A DNA stretch of 64,000 nucleotides from Natronorubrum halophilum (GCF_003670115.1 NZ_QQTY01000002.1:434001-498000); one strand, 5' to 3'; shown: positions 8,601-16,767, numbered from the stretch's first letter. Made by a program: numbers and translations. The notes: a model not told the origin generated them from the sequence alone.

Positions 8601-9580
8601 TCGAACTCCGGGAGGGCGACGGAAAGCGCGAGTTCGAAGCCCATCACGCCCGTGTCGCTGGATTCGTAGCGCGATCGCGATCGCATCGTCGTGATCGTCT
8701 GCAGGACGGGAACGCCGAGGCGATCGAGGAAGACGTCCTCGGCGCTCGAGCCCTCGTCATCGGCGCTGCGGCCGCGTTCGTCCATGGAGAGCGAGAACAT
8801 GAACGAGGAGAGGACGGCGTCGACGATCGGTTGTCCGTCGGCATCGGCGGTTTCACCGCCTTCTCGAGGCGTCAAAGACGCCTCGCTATCGATGAGCCAG
8901 TTATCGGTCACCCACTCCGCATCCTCTTGCTCGTCGGTATCCGTCGCCGGGTTACAGAAGATCGGCAGCGCGTTCGCGCCCTGCTCCTCGAGCGCCCGCA
9001 CCTGTGCGTCGACGTACCGGGTGTTCTCGTGGGTCCAGTGCGATTCGTAGAACCAGACGGCGACCGTCGGTCTGTCGGGGTCGTGGGTCTCGAGCAGTTC
9101 CTCGTATCCGATCCCGGGATAGTCGGGGTGATAGACGCCCTCAGTCGGCAGTTCGGTGGGATCGTCGTACTCCGTGTCCTGACCTTCGTACTCCGCGACG
9201 AGGAAGCGACACAGGTTCGCGACGTTGATCGTCCCGCCCTTCTCCAGATAGTCGTAGACGAGATCGCGATATCCCTCCGAGACCGTCGTATCCTCGAACG
9301 CGAAGGCGTCACCGGTCGCCTTGACGATCAGTGGGACGCCCGCCTCGGAGAGCGCTCCCGTCGCGTAGTCGTAGCCCGGCATGCTGTCTTCGGCACCGTG
9401 CAGCCAGAATATCGCTGCCGCGGCGTCGGTCAATTCCTCGACGAACTCCTCGATATCGGCCTCGTCGTCGAGATCGCTCTCCGATCGAACGACCAGTTCG
9501 ACGTCCGCGAGGCGCTCGGCAGCCCGTCCGATCGAGCCGAGTTCGTTCTCCGTCGCGGTGTAAATCCCGATCCGTGTCAT
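5645..9580 (-). CDS. cobN: Cobaltochelatase large subunit CobN
   Basis: 1311-aa CobN/BchH-type subunit that inserts cobalt together with an AAA/VWA ATPase subunit. The length matches the family (about 1250-1350 aa). Recognisable blocks are VAVWFYESHWTHENTRYVDA, the GVQTPRG-like LVTVQPPRGFGMDPSKVYHD, HLGTHGSLEWLPGKTVGL with a conserved His, and the YVNNPGEGTQAKRR and TRPGGYGAGTNKAVDEGNW regions. About residues 231-247 (SEASLTPREGGETADAD) is a hydrophilic stretch encoded by two adjacent DNA palindromes. It is first in the operon with cbiC and cbiE, and its start at 9580 lies back to back with the ChlID-type gene at 9615. Confidence 0.95.
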   Translation of the reverse strand: MTRIGIYTATENELGSIGRAAERLADVELVVRSESDLDDEADIEEFVEELTDAAAAIFWLHGAEDSMPGYDYATGALSEAGVPLIVKATGDAFAFEDTTVSEGYRDLVYDYLEKGGTINVANLCRFLVAEYEGQDTEYDDPTELPTEGVYHPDYPGIGYEELLETHDPDRPTVAVWFYESHWTHENTRYVDAQVRALEEQGANALPIFCNPATDTDEQEDAEWVTDNWLIDSEASLTPREGGETADADGQPIVDAVLSSFMFSLSMDERGRSADDEGSSAEDVFLDRLGVPVLQTITTMRSRSRYESSDTGVMGFELALSVALPEFDGNVITHPISGKERTDDEAGIGSAPKHHYPIEERIDHATRLAVNWAELRHTPNEDKQVAVVLHNYPPSDDGIGTAFGLDSPKSTVNLLEELDERGYNLGDEMPEDGQTLVEKLTAQLTLEDRWVAPEDVCDLSVDVVSADTYADWFADADERFRENIVEEWGEVPDRPFAIPGVEFGNVLVTVQPPRGFGMDPSKVYHDSDLQPPHDYYAFYGWLRNTFEADGVVHLGTHGSLEWLPGKTVGLNGESAPDQLIDDVPNVYPYIVNNPGEGTQAKRRSYAAIVDYLTPVMRNAGTYDELSELEELANQYREAGMEDARADDGQHLEDLMREKVDELDLAVELGIKGTIDEKADVRGPDEAGSTLAEGDVEGENLAIDDLVERIHEYLTDVKTTQIRLGLHTMSEPPADERLVEYLVALTRLENPGGPSLRESVAGALGVDYETMLDSPGTYDEALGMTYAEAADVVYETSVDLIETLAEHEFDVPASELEGGPEDEVNMNLLVVDLETIGDGRARSGAHDDLRKALAYICEEAQPRVQGAEDEIPRTVDALSGEYVPPGGSGAPTRGGVDLLPTARNFYTLDPRKVPAKAAWQVGSEVAEGVLERHHDEHDEYPEEIGVVAWGTPTVRTRGETIAQVLAMMGVEPQWTDAGRIDDVEPIPLEELGRPRVDVTTRVSGLFRDAFPAAAGVIHDAVDTVVDLEEPLEMNYVKKHVEEEAEELQAEAGLDESDARKAALHRVFTTRPGGYGAGTNKAVDEGNWDERADLASVYVQWGGYAMGSRGRVSDAHDAFERRLSSVDATVKIEDTMEQDEFDSSDWYAFHGGFISAVSEISGEEPASYVGDSSDADNVDVYTNEEKVRKAMRARVLNPDWLESMEEHGYKGAGDLSTTVDVTLGWDATTGVISDTLWEDVAEKFAFDEDRQGWMRDVNPWALESITDTLLEAVERDLWDAGDETVDRLRDLNLEVEGDLEARTTNPAMEVTNDD
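8845..8885 (-). repeat. Twin palindromes inside cobN
   Basis: Two perfect hairpins lie 4 bp apart inside the coding sequence: 8846-8860 (GGCGG - 5 nt - CCGCC) and 8865-8885 (9-bp arms CGAGGCGTC / GACGCCTCG around AAA). They encode a Glu/Ser/Thr-rich surface-loop-like segment of CobN. Confidence 0.6.
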
Positions 9581-9614
9581 CGTGTTTTTAAACCTCTATT
9601 GTATTAGCTCAAGT
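9581..9614. promoter_or_regulatory. 34-bp divergent promoter for cobN and the ChlID-like ATPase
   Basis: Only 34 bp separate the two start codons. TTTTTAAA (9585-9592) is placed 23-30 bp before the plus-strand ATG, and CTAATACA (minus strand, about 9600-9607) is 20-27 bp before the cobN ATG. Both messages would be leaderless, and their promoters overlap head to head. Confidence 0.6.
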
Positions 9615-11843
9615 ATGGTTGCAGAGTCTGGGGGCAAAAAGCTGTCGTCACTCCCCTTTCCGGCGATCGTCGGACAGGACGATCTGAAGCGCGTTCTCCT
9701 GACCGTCGCGGCAAACGACGGCCTCGACGGAGCCCTGATCGTCGGCGAAAAGGGGACCGCGAAGTCGACCGCCGTTCGGGGCCTCGTGGATCTCCTCCCC
9801 GATCAACGAGCCGTTTCGGACTGTCCGTACGGCTGTGCGCCGAGCGATCCGGCCCTGCAGTGTACGGACTGCCGAATCCGCGTTCGCGAGGGCGAGGATT
9901 TGCCCGTCGAAACCCGCCCCGTTCCCCTCGTGACGCTCCCTCTCGGGGCGACTCGAGACCGCGTCGTCGGCACGCTCTCCGTCGAGGACGCTCTCGCGGG
10001 CGCGGCCGACTTCGATCCCGGCCTACTGGCGCGGGCGAACCGCGGAATCCTGTACGTCGACGAGGTCAACTTGCTCGACGACCACCTGGTGGACGTCGTT
10101 CTCGACGCGGCCGCCAGCGGCACCAACACCGTCGAACGCGACGGCATCAGCGTCTCTCACCCGGCAAACTTCACCCTCGTCGGAACGATGAATCCGGAGG
10201 AGGGCGACCTCCGGCCCCAGTTGCGGGATCGATTCTCCCTGCAGGCGACCGTCGAGGGCTGTCGGGAGATCGACGAGCGCGTCGAGATCATCGACCGAGC
10301 GCTCGAGACCACCGCCGATGACGAGCCCGGTCCGGGAACGGAGTACGCAAGCGAGGTCGCGGCGCTTCGAACGGAGTTAGCTGCGGCTCGAGACCGCCTC
10401 TCGAGCGTCTCCCTGCCGGCCGATTTCAAAGCGGAGATCGCCGAACTGTGCATCGCGGCCGGCGTCGACGGCCACCGCGGTGACGTGGCGACGGCCCGGA
10501 CCGCGATGACGATCGCCGCGCTGGAGGGCCGGACCGCCGTTATCGAGTCCGACGTTCACGAGGCCGCCATCTACGCGCTGCCCCACCGGCTCCGAAGCAC
10601 CCCGTTCGAGGACGAACCGGATCTCGAGGACCTGCTCGAGGACCGATTCGACGAAGGGGAGTCGGCGGAAGCGGGAGACGAGACCGACGGGGCGGATGAT
10701 GAGGCGGACGGTGACGAACGCGAGAAGACCGGCGAGTGCGACGGGGGCAGTGAGACGGGAACCGAATCCGGCGGCGAGGGCGGTGATACCGACCGAAACG
10801 GCGGCTCCGACGGCGGTTCCGAGAACGGCAGCGACGGGACCGACGGGGAGTCCGACGCCGAACGCGGACCGGACGGCGGCGACCGACCGGCCGGTGGCGA
10901 GCGCGCTCCCGACGAAACCGGCGACGGAGGGGGGAGCGATCCCGCCGACGGCGACTCGAGCGAACGCGGTTCCGACGAGTCGGATGACGGGACTGACGAG
11001 GCCCAGCCGCTCGCTCCCGGCCGGCAGCGCGCCGATATCGCAGGCGTCGGTGCGGCCGAGGCACCCGATCTCGAGACGCCGTCGGTCGAGAGCCGAGACG
11101 CGACGGCTGCGGGCGGGTCGCGAGCGAGTACGGCCCCGAGCGCGGACAATCGAGGCGCCCGAGTCCGAACGGAACCCGCCTCGAGCGACGGCCCCATCGA
11201 CGCGGCGGCGTCGGTTCGCTCGGCCGCAGCCCGCGGCGAGTCCCGGGTCGAGAGCCGTGATCTCCGGCGGTCGGTTCGCGCCGGCGAGACGTCGGTAACG
11301 ATCGTCTTCGCCGTCGACGCCAGCGCCTCGATGCGTCCCGCCATGCGAACCGCCAAGGGCGTCGTCCTCGACCTTCTGCGGGACAGCTACCAGCAGCGAG
11401 ACCGGGTTTCGTTCGTCGCTTTCGCGGGCGACGACGCCGAGGTGCTGTTGCCCCCGACCGACAGCGTCTCGCTGGCCGCGCGTCACCTGAAAGAGTTGCC
11501 GTCGGGCGATCGAACGCCGCTGCCGGCGGGCCTCGAGACCTCGAGACGGGTCCTCGAGCGTGCGGAGACGGACGCGGCGGTCGTCGTCCTCGTGACGGAC
11601 GGGCGGGCGAACGTCGCCGACGGCAGTCCGACGGACGCGACGCGCCGTGCGGCTCGCGGGCTCGCGGCCACCGACGCGACGGTGGTCGTCGTCGACGCCG
11701 GCGACGACTCCCGCGCCGGCCTCTCGGAACTGATCGCCAGCGAGACCGCGGGTGAACTGGTCGCGCTCTCGTCGCTCTCGGCCGAGACGGTCCGCGCCGC
11801 GGCGGATCGCGCCGCGTCGGACGAGTCGCCCCGATCGTCCTGA
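9615..11843 (+). CDS. ChlI/ChlD-type AAA+ and VWA fusion, cobaltochelatase ATPase subunit
   Basis: 742-aa protein fusing a magnesium-chelatase-like AAA+ domain to a von Willebrand A domain; it should power CobN. The Walker A loop is GEKGTAKST (about residue 40). The LPLGATRDRVVGTLSVEDAL and ILYVDEVNLLDDHLVDVVLDAAASG blocks (Walker B) are typical of BchI/ChlI, and there is a four-Cys loop (CPYGC..CTDC) near residue 75-90. An acidic Gly/Asp/Ser linker (about 345-480) precedes the VWA domain, whose MIDAS motif is DASAS (about 568). The ATG at 9615 (MVAESGG) is preferred over an upstream one at 9582 because of the TATA spacing. Divergent from cobN. Confidence 0.9.
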   Translation: MVAESGGKKLSSLPFPAIVGQDDLKRVLLTVAANDGLDGALIVGEKGTAKSTAVRGLVDLLPDQRAVSDCPYGCAPSDPALQCTDCRIRVREGEDLPVETRPVPLVTLPLGATRDRVVGTLSVEDALAGAADFDPGLLARANRGILYVDEVNLLDDHLVDVVLDAAASGTNTVERDGISVSHPANFTLVGTMNPEEGDLRPQLRDRFSLQATVEGCREIDERVEIIDRALETTADDEPGPGTEYASEVAALRTELAAARDRLSSVSLPADFKAEIAELCIAAGVDGHRGDVATARTAMTIAALEGRTAVIESDVHEAAIYALPHRLRSTPFEDEPDLEDLLEDRFDEGESAEAGDETDGADDEADGDEREKTGECDGGSETGTESGGEGGDTDRNGGSDGGSENGSDGTDGESDAERGPDGGDRPAGGERAPDETGDGGGSDPADGDSSERGSDESDDGTDEAQPLAPGRQRADIAGVGAAEAPDLETPSVESRDATAAGGSRASTAPSADNRGARVRTEPASSDGPIDAAASVRSAAARGESRVESRDLRRSVRAGETSVTIVFAVDASASMRPAMRTAKGVVLDLLRDSYQQRDRVSFVAFAGDDAEVLLPPTDSVSLAARHLKELPSGDRTPLPAGLETSRRVLERAETDAAVVVLVTDGRANVADGSPTDATRRAARGLAATDATVVVVDAGDDSRAGLSELIASETAGELVALSSLSAETVRAAADRAASDESPRSS

Positions 11844-12026
11844 GAACCGACGGGGTGATCCGCACTCTCGATGTCGGCGAACGTGACCGACGAGGGACAG
11901 CCGTCGGTCGGCGACGGGTGTCGTCCGCTCCGCGACTCGAGTCCGACCGATTCGACTCCCGTTACACACTGCACGCAGTGCGTGCCACCCGCCGACCTAT
12001 ATGCACAGAGACGCATACGGAGTACG

Positions 12027-12854
12027 ATGGCAGAACTCTCCCTCGACGACGGCACGCTCTGGTACGAGACGCGAGGCGACGGCCAGCCGCTGGTCTGTAT
12101 TCACGGCGGCTGGATGAACGGGCAGGCCTGGACCCCGCAGGTCGAACGCTTCGCCGACGAGTACCAGGTGATCACCCTCGACGTCCGCGGGCACGGACGG
12201 ACCGGCGCAACCGAGCCGAACCGGTACTCGATCGAGCTCTTTACCGACGACCTCGAGGCGTTGTTCTCGGAGCTCGACCTCGAGGAACCGATTCTCTGTG
12301 GGCTCTCGCTGGGTTCGATGGTCGTCCAGGAGTTCCTCGATCGACACCCGGATCGCGCGGCGGGCGCGATTCTCGGCGGCGCAGTCCGGTCGATGCCGCC
12401 GGTGGACCTCCCATCTGGGATGAAACCGTTCCTCTCACCGCTGCCGGCGCTGACGACGTCGCTGTCGATGACGGGGACGAAGGCGACGTTTCGATCGATG
12501 CTGTCGTCGATTCGGGCGACGACCGGCGAGCAGTGGCTGTCGGTGAACCCGGGCGTGCGAACGACGGCGATGGAGGCCGTCGGCGACATCTCTCGAGACG
12601 AGTTCCGCAAGGTGTTCGGCGCGCTCTACCGCTACGAACCGTCTTCGCTCTCACACGTCGAGACGCCGACGCTCGTCATCCACGGCGAGCAAGAGGCACC
12701 GCTGGTCAAACGGCAGGGTCGGGACCTCGTCTCGGAAGTCACCGCCGGTGAACACGTAGAGCTTGCCGACTCGGGTCATCTCGTCAATCAGGACCGTCCG
12801 AACGCGTTCAACAGCGCGACTGCAGCGTTTCTCGGCACCGACAGCGCGGCGTGA
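12027..12854 (+). CDS. Alpha/beta hydrolase
   Basis: 275-aa alpha/beta-hydrolase-fold protein. The oxyanion-hole region is CIHGGWMNGQAW (about residues 24-35). The nucleophile elbow is CGLSLGSM (Ser about 97), the acid lies in TLVIHGEQEAPL, and the His is in LADSGHLVNQDRP (about 255). This is the complete Ser-Asp/Glu-His set of esterases, C-C hydrolases and haloperoxidase-like enzymes; the substrate cannot be deduced. ATG at 12027 is chosen because homology begins within 15 residues; the reading frame is open upstream but low in coding character. The spacer to the ChlID-like gene is 183 bp. Confidence 0.85.
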   Translation: MAELSLDDGTLWYETRGDGQPLVCIHGGWMNGQAWTPQVERFADEYQVITLDVRGHGRTGATEPNRYSIELFTDDLEALFSELDLEEPILCGLSLGSMVVQEFLDRHPDRAAGAILGGAVRSMPPVDLPSGMKPFLSPLPALTTSLSMTGTKATFRSMLSSIRATTGEQWLSVNPGVRTTAMEAVGDISRDEFRKVFGALYRYEPSSLSHVETPTLVIHGEQEAPLVKRQGRDLVSEVTAGEHVELADSGHLVNQDRPNAFNSATAAFLGTDSAA

Positions 12855-12987
12855 CGACCACACAAAGCAGAGTGTCATGTCGCGGCGTCCAACATGATTT
12901 GGCGGTGATAGAAAGTGGGTGGCGCGCGAATTGCCCCCGTGGATCGTCTCGACAGCGCGGTCGATTCGCCACCCGACTCACCCAGTT

Positions 12988-13653
12988 ATGAGTAGTAACC
13001 GTCCCGAACCCGACGCCGCCGATACCCCGGTACCGCCGAGCGAGCACTGGTCGAGCGTTTCGAAACACGTCGTCAACAGCTACGTCGAAGCTAACAACGC
13101 AGTCCTCGCGGCGATGGGGCTGTCCTCGTCGGCTGCGGCCGACGCTGGATCGGACACGGCACGACGCGGGCCGGAAGCGACTGACGCACCGATCACCGAA
13201 CTCGCCTTCGGCGACGATACCTGGCTGATGGAGCGGTCGATCGACAGCTATGACGACCTCGGCGTCGGGGAGTACGTTCGATTCACCAAGCCGATCGAGG
13301 AAGCCGACGTCTCCGCGTTCGCCCGCATCTCCGGCGATACCAACCGTCTCCACCTCGAGACGGCGTTCGCCGAGAAGACCCGATTCGGCGGCCGAATCGT
13401 CCACGGCACGCTCGTCGCCGGAACGATCAGCGCCGCGCTGGCCCGGTTTCCCGGACTGACGATCTACCTCTCACAGGATCTCGAGTTCCGCGAACCGGTC
13501 GAGATCGGCGAGACCGTCACCGCCACCTGCGAGATCATCGAGGTGCTTGGCAACACCCGATACCGGCTCCACACGATGGTCGAGAACGCGGCCGAGGAGA
13601 CGGTGATCGACGGGGAGGCGGTCGTCGTTATTCAAGAGCAACCCGAGACCTGA
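12988..13653 (+). CDS. MaoC-type (R)-enoyl-CoA hydratase with PhaE-like N-terminal helix
   Basis: 221-aa hot-dog-fold hydratase. The hydratase-2 motif is in ISGDTNRLHLETAFAEKTRFGGRIVHG (Asp and His spaced as in PhaJ), followed by LVAGTISAAL and an EPVEIGETV strand. Residues about 12-45 (SEHWSSVSKHVVNSYVEANNAVLAAMGL) form an amphipathic helix resembling the start of haloarchaeal PHA synthase subunit or granule proteins, not part of the hot-dog domain; a variable linker follows. In haloarchaea such MaoC proteins are found beside the phaRPEC genes. Here those genes are absent, so it may supply (R)-hydroxyacyl-CoA at a distance. Confidence 0.85.
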   Translation: MSSNRPEPDAADTPVPPSEHWSSVSKHVVNSYVEANNAVLAAMGLSSSAAADAGSDTARRGPEATDAPITELAFGDDTWLMERSIDSYDDLGVGEYVRFTKPIEEADVSAFARISGDTNRLHLETAFAEKTRFGGRIVHGTLVAGTISAALARFPGLTIYLSQDLEFREPVEIGETVTATCEIIEVLGNTRYRLHTMVENAAEETVIDGEAVVVIQEQPET

Positions 13654-13894
13654 TCGGTTGTGGGCGCTCGCGGTCGAAACGGTTCTCGGTGATCGGGTCC
13701 CTCTCGAGCCCGCCGTCAGCCGATCGATCCCGCCTTCGTGAACGTCGCAATACCGCTCTCGCCCATTCGTTCGCATTCGCGGTTGAACGGACCCAGATCC
13801 GGCGTATACGACTGCCTGTTCATCGCGATCGGGATGCAACAGCCTACACATCTTGGAGCAATGGTGATACCCGAGCGTACCGTTTTCCCGCGTG

Positions 13895-14092
13895 ATGAGT
13901 AGGTCAGAATCGCGCTCGAGAATCGTTGCGGTGTGTCGGTCCTGTGAATCGGTGTACGTCTCCGAGCAGAAGGCGGACGGCACGATCAGGCCGATCGGCG
14001 TCTCGGAGGAGTGTACCTGCGGTGACGGCGACTTCCGACGGATCACGTCCACGGGAGATAGCGGCCCATCGGCGGCGCGATCGTCGGACTGA
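13895..14092 (+). CDS. Small zinc-ribbon-like protein
   Basis: 65-aa protein with CRSC near residue 15-18 and CTC about residue 42-44, an arrangement able to hold one zinc ion. The spacing (CxxC ... CxC) and the segment IRPIGVSEEC are typical of haloarchaeal zinc-finger microproteins. A GTG lies 3 nt upstream of the ATG at 13895; either could start translation. There is no operon partner: the next plus-strand gene begins almost 1 kb downstream. Function is unknown; a role in regulation or protein-protein contact is only a guess. Confidence 0.6.
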   Translation: MSRSESRSRIVAVCRSCESVYVSEQKADGTIRPIGVSEECTCGDGDFRRITSTGDSGPSAARSSD

Positions 14093-14405
14093 CGTTCCGC
14101 TGGACCGGTTGTACGCTTTCGTTTTCGGGAGATGATGACGAAGTCACCGAGCATCACCTGCGCTCGAGAGCCTCGAGACTGTCGTTTCGGAATGTCTCGG
14201 TCGTCGCCGGCGGTTTTAGTGATCACTCCCTCCTCGAGCGTGCGATCTGTACGGCGTGAGACGACGTTCGAGGGGGTGCCAGGAGAACTCGAGCCGCGAT
14301 TCCGGGTCGGGCTCCGACGGCGGTCGTTGGGGTGCATTCGCACTGGTGGTGTGTCGTGACCGGCGTCGGTGACCCGACTGTCCGCCGCGACTCGAGACGG
14401 TGGCG
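14093..14405. other. Gene-poor stretch
   Basis: I find no convincing gene here. Open frames exist on both strands but are arginine-rich or serine-rich shadows of high-GC DNA without motifs or promoters. The stretch separates two zinc-finger microproteins facing each other. Confidence 0.5.
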
Positions 14406-14576
14406 TTACTCGAGTCTCGAGTCGGCGAGTCCGCCGGGTGGGAGGCGACAGCCGCAGGGAGCCGCGAAGCCGTCGGTCGGTCCGGAGACCGTCACGACGA
14501 CGACCGGTTCGCCGCAGTTGGGACAGGCGGGCCGCGTACTCGATTCGTCGGCGCTCGTCTCGTCGGCATCGCTCAT
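14406..14576 (-). CDS. CPxCG-type zinc-finger microprotein
   Basis: 56-aa protein, too short for most gene finders. It has CPNCGEP at residues 18-24 and CGC at residues 41-43 after the APCGC turn, which together give a four-ligand zinc site. The N-terminal 16 residues are acidic and Ser-rich. Start ATG is at 14574-14576 and stop TAA at 14406-14408, with a complete uninterrupted frame. Haloarchaea encode many such CPxCG proteins; several have been tied to swarming, biofilm and stress phenotypes in Haloferax, but nothing here assigns a role. Confidence 0.7.
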   Translation of the reverse strand: MSDADETSADESSTRPACPNCGEPVVVVTVSGPTDGFAAPCGCRLPPGGLADSRLE

Positions 14577-15074
14577 CGCGGTCTCCGGGCGGCGTCTTTG
14601 GACGACGGCGGGCTAGTGTGGTGGTTCATCGGTCGTTCGGGACGTTTATATCCCGACAGAATGTATGCAATCATGGCTTTGAACCTGTCCGGGGTTGGAG
14701 GCCGCGTCTCGGGTGCTGGTACCACCCGGGCATTTCCGTACCTGTCCCCTGTATTCTCGGAGTGTAGATTCCGTTCTAATTGTTGACTGTTGCTGACTTA
14801 TATCTACTGTTACAGCTCGGGAACTGGGATGTCGGTGGTTTCATCGGTTAGCCACAGCAGCCGCCGCCGTCCACCTCGAACGAATCATGTCGAGAACCGC
14901 GTCCACGGGACGGGGAAACGTTCGCGTACAGTGACGATTTTGGCCGGACGACTCGCCGTCTCCGCTCACGAACACCTCGAGACGATCGATTACTACGAGG
15001 CCGAAACCGTCCCGATGAAGGGATGGTTTACAAAACGAGTCGTGGGCGTACGTCCGATCGAGACCCCCACAACA
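14577..15074. other. Intergenic region with two TATA-like boxes
   Basis: Nearly 500 bp without a clear gene. It contains TTTATATCC at about 14644-14652 and CTTATATCT at about 14797-14805, both plus-strand promoter-like. A 42-codon frame beginning MYAIMALNLSG at 14661 follows the first box with proper spacing but has no recognisable feature. The second box could give the chorismate-lyase-like gene a leader of about 250 nt. Confidence 0.4.
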
Positions 15075-15623
15075 ATGAGCGACGAACGAACGCGACCACC
15101 GGCGGCGGACGAATCGGTTCGTTCGATGGTGGTCGACCTCGAGCGAGAGGCCGGGCTGACGTTGTCACCGATCGAACGACTGTTTCTCTCGACGGACGGG
15201 ACCGTCACCCACATGCTCGAGGCGCTGACGAGGCGCGACGTCTCGATCGACATCCTCGACCGCGAGGTGACCGGGAATCGACTGTATCGAACGGTCGCGC
15301 TCGAGTGCGACTCCGGGCGAACGCCGCTGGTCTGGGCTCGATCGACGATTCGCCTCTCACCGCTCGAAGAATCGATCGCCGACGAACTCGTCGACGGTGA
15401 TATCGGAATCGGTCACGTTCTTCGCGAGGAGTGTGCGGAGACGAGACGGACCATCGCCGAGGTGAACGCGCGTTTCGACGGCGAGGGGTTCCCGTCGTTC
15501 GTCGAGAGCGACGCGGCGTGTCTTCTGGAACGCACGTATCGGATCCACGCGGCGAGCGCCCACATCATGACGATCACGGAATTCTTCCCGAAAGACGGGC
15601 TCAGCCGGTATCGTACTCGCTGA
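15075..15623 (+). CDS. Chorismate-lyase-like protein (DUF98/UbiC superfamily)
   Basis: 182 aa. The pattern LSPIERLFLSTDGTVTHMLEAL (about residues 35-56), the Arg in VTGNRLYRTVALE, a LVWARSTIRLSP strand, IGHVLREECAETRRTI and the C-terminal LLERTYRIHAASAHIMTITEFFP match the DUF98/chorismate pyruvate-lyase fold, in which such enzymes release pyruvate from chorismate to give 4-hydroxybenzoate. I start it at the ATG at 15075 because upstream sequence in the same frame shows no homology. Its 3' end overlaps the convergent GNAT gene by 23 bp. The neighbour ligase at 16914 could activate an aryl acid, but that link is inference. Confidence 0.7.
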   Translation: MSDERTRPPAADESVRSMVVDLEREAGLTLSPIERLFLSTDGTVTHMLEALTRRDVSIDILDREVTGNRLYRTVALECDSGRTPLVWARSTIRLSPLEESIADELVDGDIGIGHVLREECAETRRTIAEVNARFDGEGFPSFVESDAACLLERTYRIHAASAHIMTITEFFPKDGLSRYRTR

Positions 15624-16767
15624 ACGTGATTCGCCAGGAGTCGGGGTCGGATAACGATTTTTCGTCGACGATCCACCGGTCGCTACCGGGCTCCTCGTCC
15701 GCCGCCAGCACACAGACGCCGTGAACTGTCGGTGTCGCAACCGTCGAGAGCGGGAGCGTAAGATTGCTCTGAAACCCGTATTCGGAGAGTACCGACCGCG
15801 GGATCGCCGTCGACGGCGCGACGACGAGCGCCGCGTCGTCGTTCGCTTCGAGGATGGCCTCGAGAATGGGGACGAACGCCGCCGTTCTGGCGCGGTTCGA
15901 AACGAGCGGAACGACGTCGGTGAGACGCGTAACGGGCGCTCCGTTTTCGACCCTCGTTCCCGTGACGATCGCGGCGACCGGCGACCCGTCGTAGCGCCCG
16001 ACGTACGTCGCGTACTCCCACTGCGGGTTGCCGAATCGCCAGTCGTAGAACGTCTCGTCGCGAACGACGTGAAACTCGTCGGGGACGTCCCGGCGATAGA
16101 GCGTCGCGAGCGTTTTTGCCGGGATTTCGTCGGTCCGAATCACGTCGACCTCGAGACGATCGGCGACCGACCGACGGCGGGACTTGGCCGCGAGATACCC
16201 GCGAGCGAGCAGCCGCGCACCGCCGTGTAGCAGCACCGAGACGGGACCGGTCGGCTGCCTCCCGATCATCGCGCCGGGCTGTTGGACGCGAAAGAGCGTC
16301 TCCTGTCGCCCGACGGGTCGCCACCCGTACTTTTCGAACGTCGCCTTGCTCAGTTCGTTCGGAAAGTCGAATGCGAGGTCGAAGCCGTTATCGTCGAATC
16401 GCTCGAGTCCGGCGCCGAGAATCTCGGTGAACAGTCCCTGCCGTCGGTGTGCCGGCCGAACCGCGGCATCACACGGCTGGACGACGCGCGTCGACCGCGA
16501 CCCCGTGTGTAACTCGAGGACCCAGAAGCCGCCCGCACCGACGATCCGCCCGTCGAACTCGGCGACGTAAACCGGGACGTCGTCGGTGTACGGATTCGTT
16601 TCGTACTTCCACTCGAACCACGCTTCGGACAGTCCCGGATCGAGTATCGTCTGATACAGCGAGAGCAGTTCGTCGCGATCACCATCGCGGTACTGTCGGA
16701 TCGTGTACTCGCGCTCGCCGCTGTCGTACTGCCGACAGGGCGGTTCCCCACGAGTCCGTTCGAACAT
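15601..16767 (-). CDS. GNAT-family N-acyltransferase, two-domain
   Basis: 388-aa protein. The N-terminal domain is a standard GNAT: YTIRQYRDGDRDELLSLY, VAEFDGRIVGAGGFWVLEL, and the acetyl-CoA loop AVRPAHRRQGLFTEIL (about residues 103-118). The rest (about 190-388) is a second, divergent GNAT-like half with FYDWRFGNPQWEYATYVGRYDGSPVAAIV. This layout is seen in acyltransferases near surface-polysaccharide and adenylate-forming-ligase genes. It converges on the chorismate-lyase-like gene and diverges from the ligase at 16914 with a 146-bp spacer that can hold both promoters. Acceptor substrate unknown. Confidence 0.8.
   Translation of the reverse strand: MFERTRGEPPCRQYDSGEREYTIRQYRDGDRDELLSLYQTILDPGLSEAWFEWKYETNPYTDDVPVYVAEFDGRIVGAGGFWVLELHTGSRSTRVVQPCDAAVRPAHRRQGLFTEILGAGLERFDDNGFDLAFDFPNELSKATFEKYGWRPVGRQETLFRVQQPGAMIGRQPTGPVSVLLHGGARLLARGYLAAKSRRRSVADRLEVDVIRTDEIPAKTLATLYRRDVPDEFHVVRDETFYDWRFGNPQWEYATYVGRYDGSPVAAIVTGTRVENGAPVTRLTDVVPLVSNRARTAAFVPILEAILEANDDAALVVAPSTAIPRSVLSEYGFQSNLTLPLSTVATPTVHGVCVLAADEEPGSDRWIVDEKSLSDPDSWRITFSEYDTG

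Noticed and set aside
6470-9607. A 1045-codon open frame on the plus strand opposite cobN
   Set aside because: It is Arg/Val/Asp-rich and has no motifs; it is the usual antisense shadow of a high-GC gene.
13680-13890. A short minus-strand frame with a 35-aa product starting MNRQSYTPD
   Set aside because: Complete, but too short, with no promoter or recognisable motif; I could not support it.
14661-14786. A 42-codon frame starting MYAIMALNLSG after a TATA-like box
   Set aside because: Promoter spacing is acceptable, but the peptide has no conserved feature; noted only in the intergenic entry.
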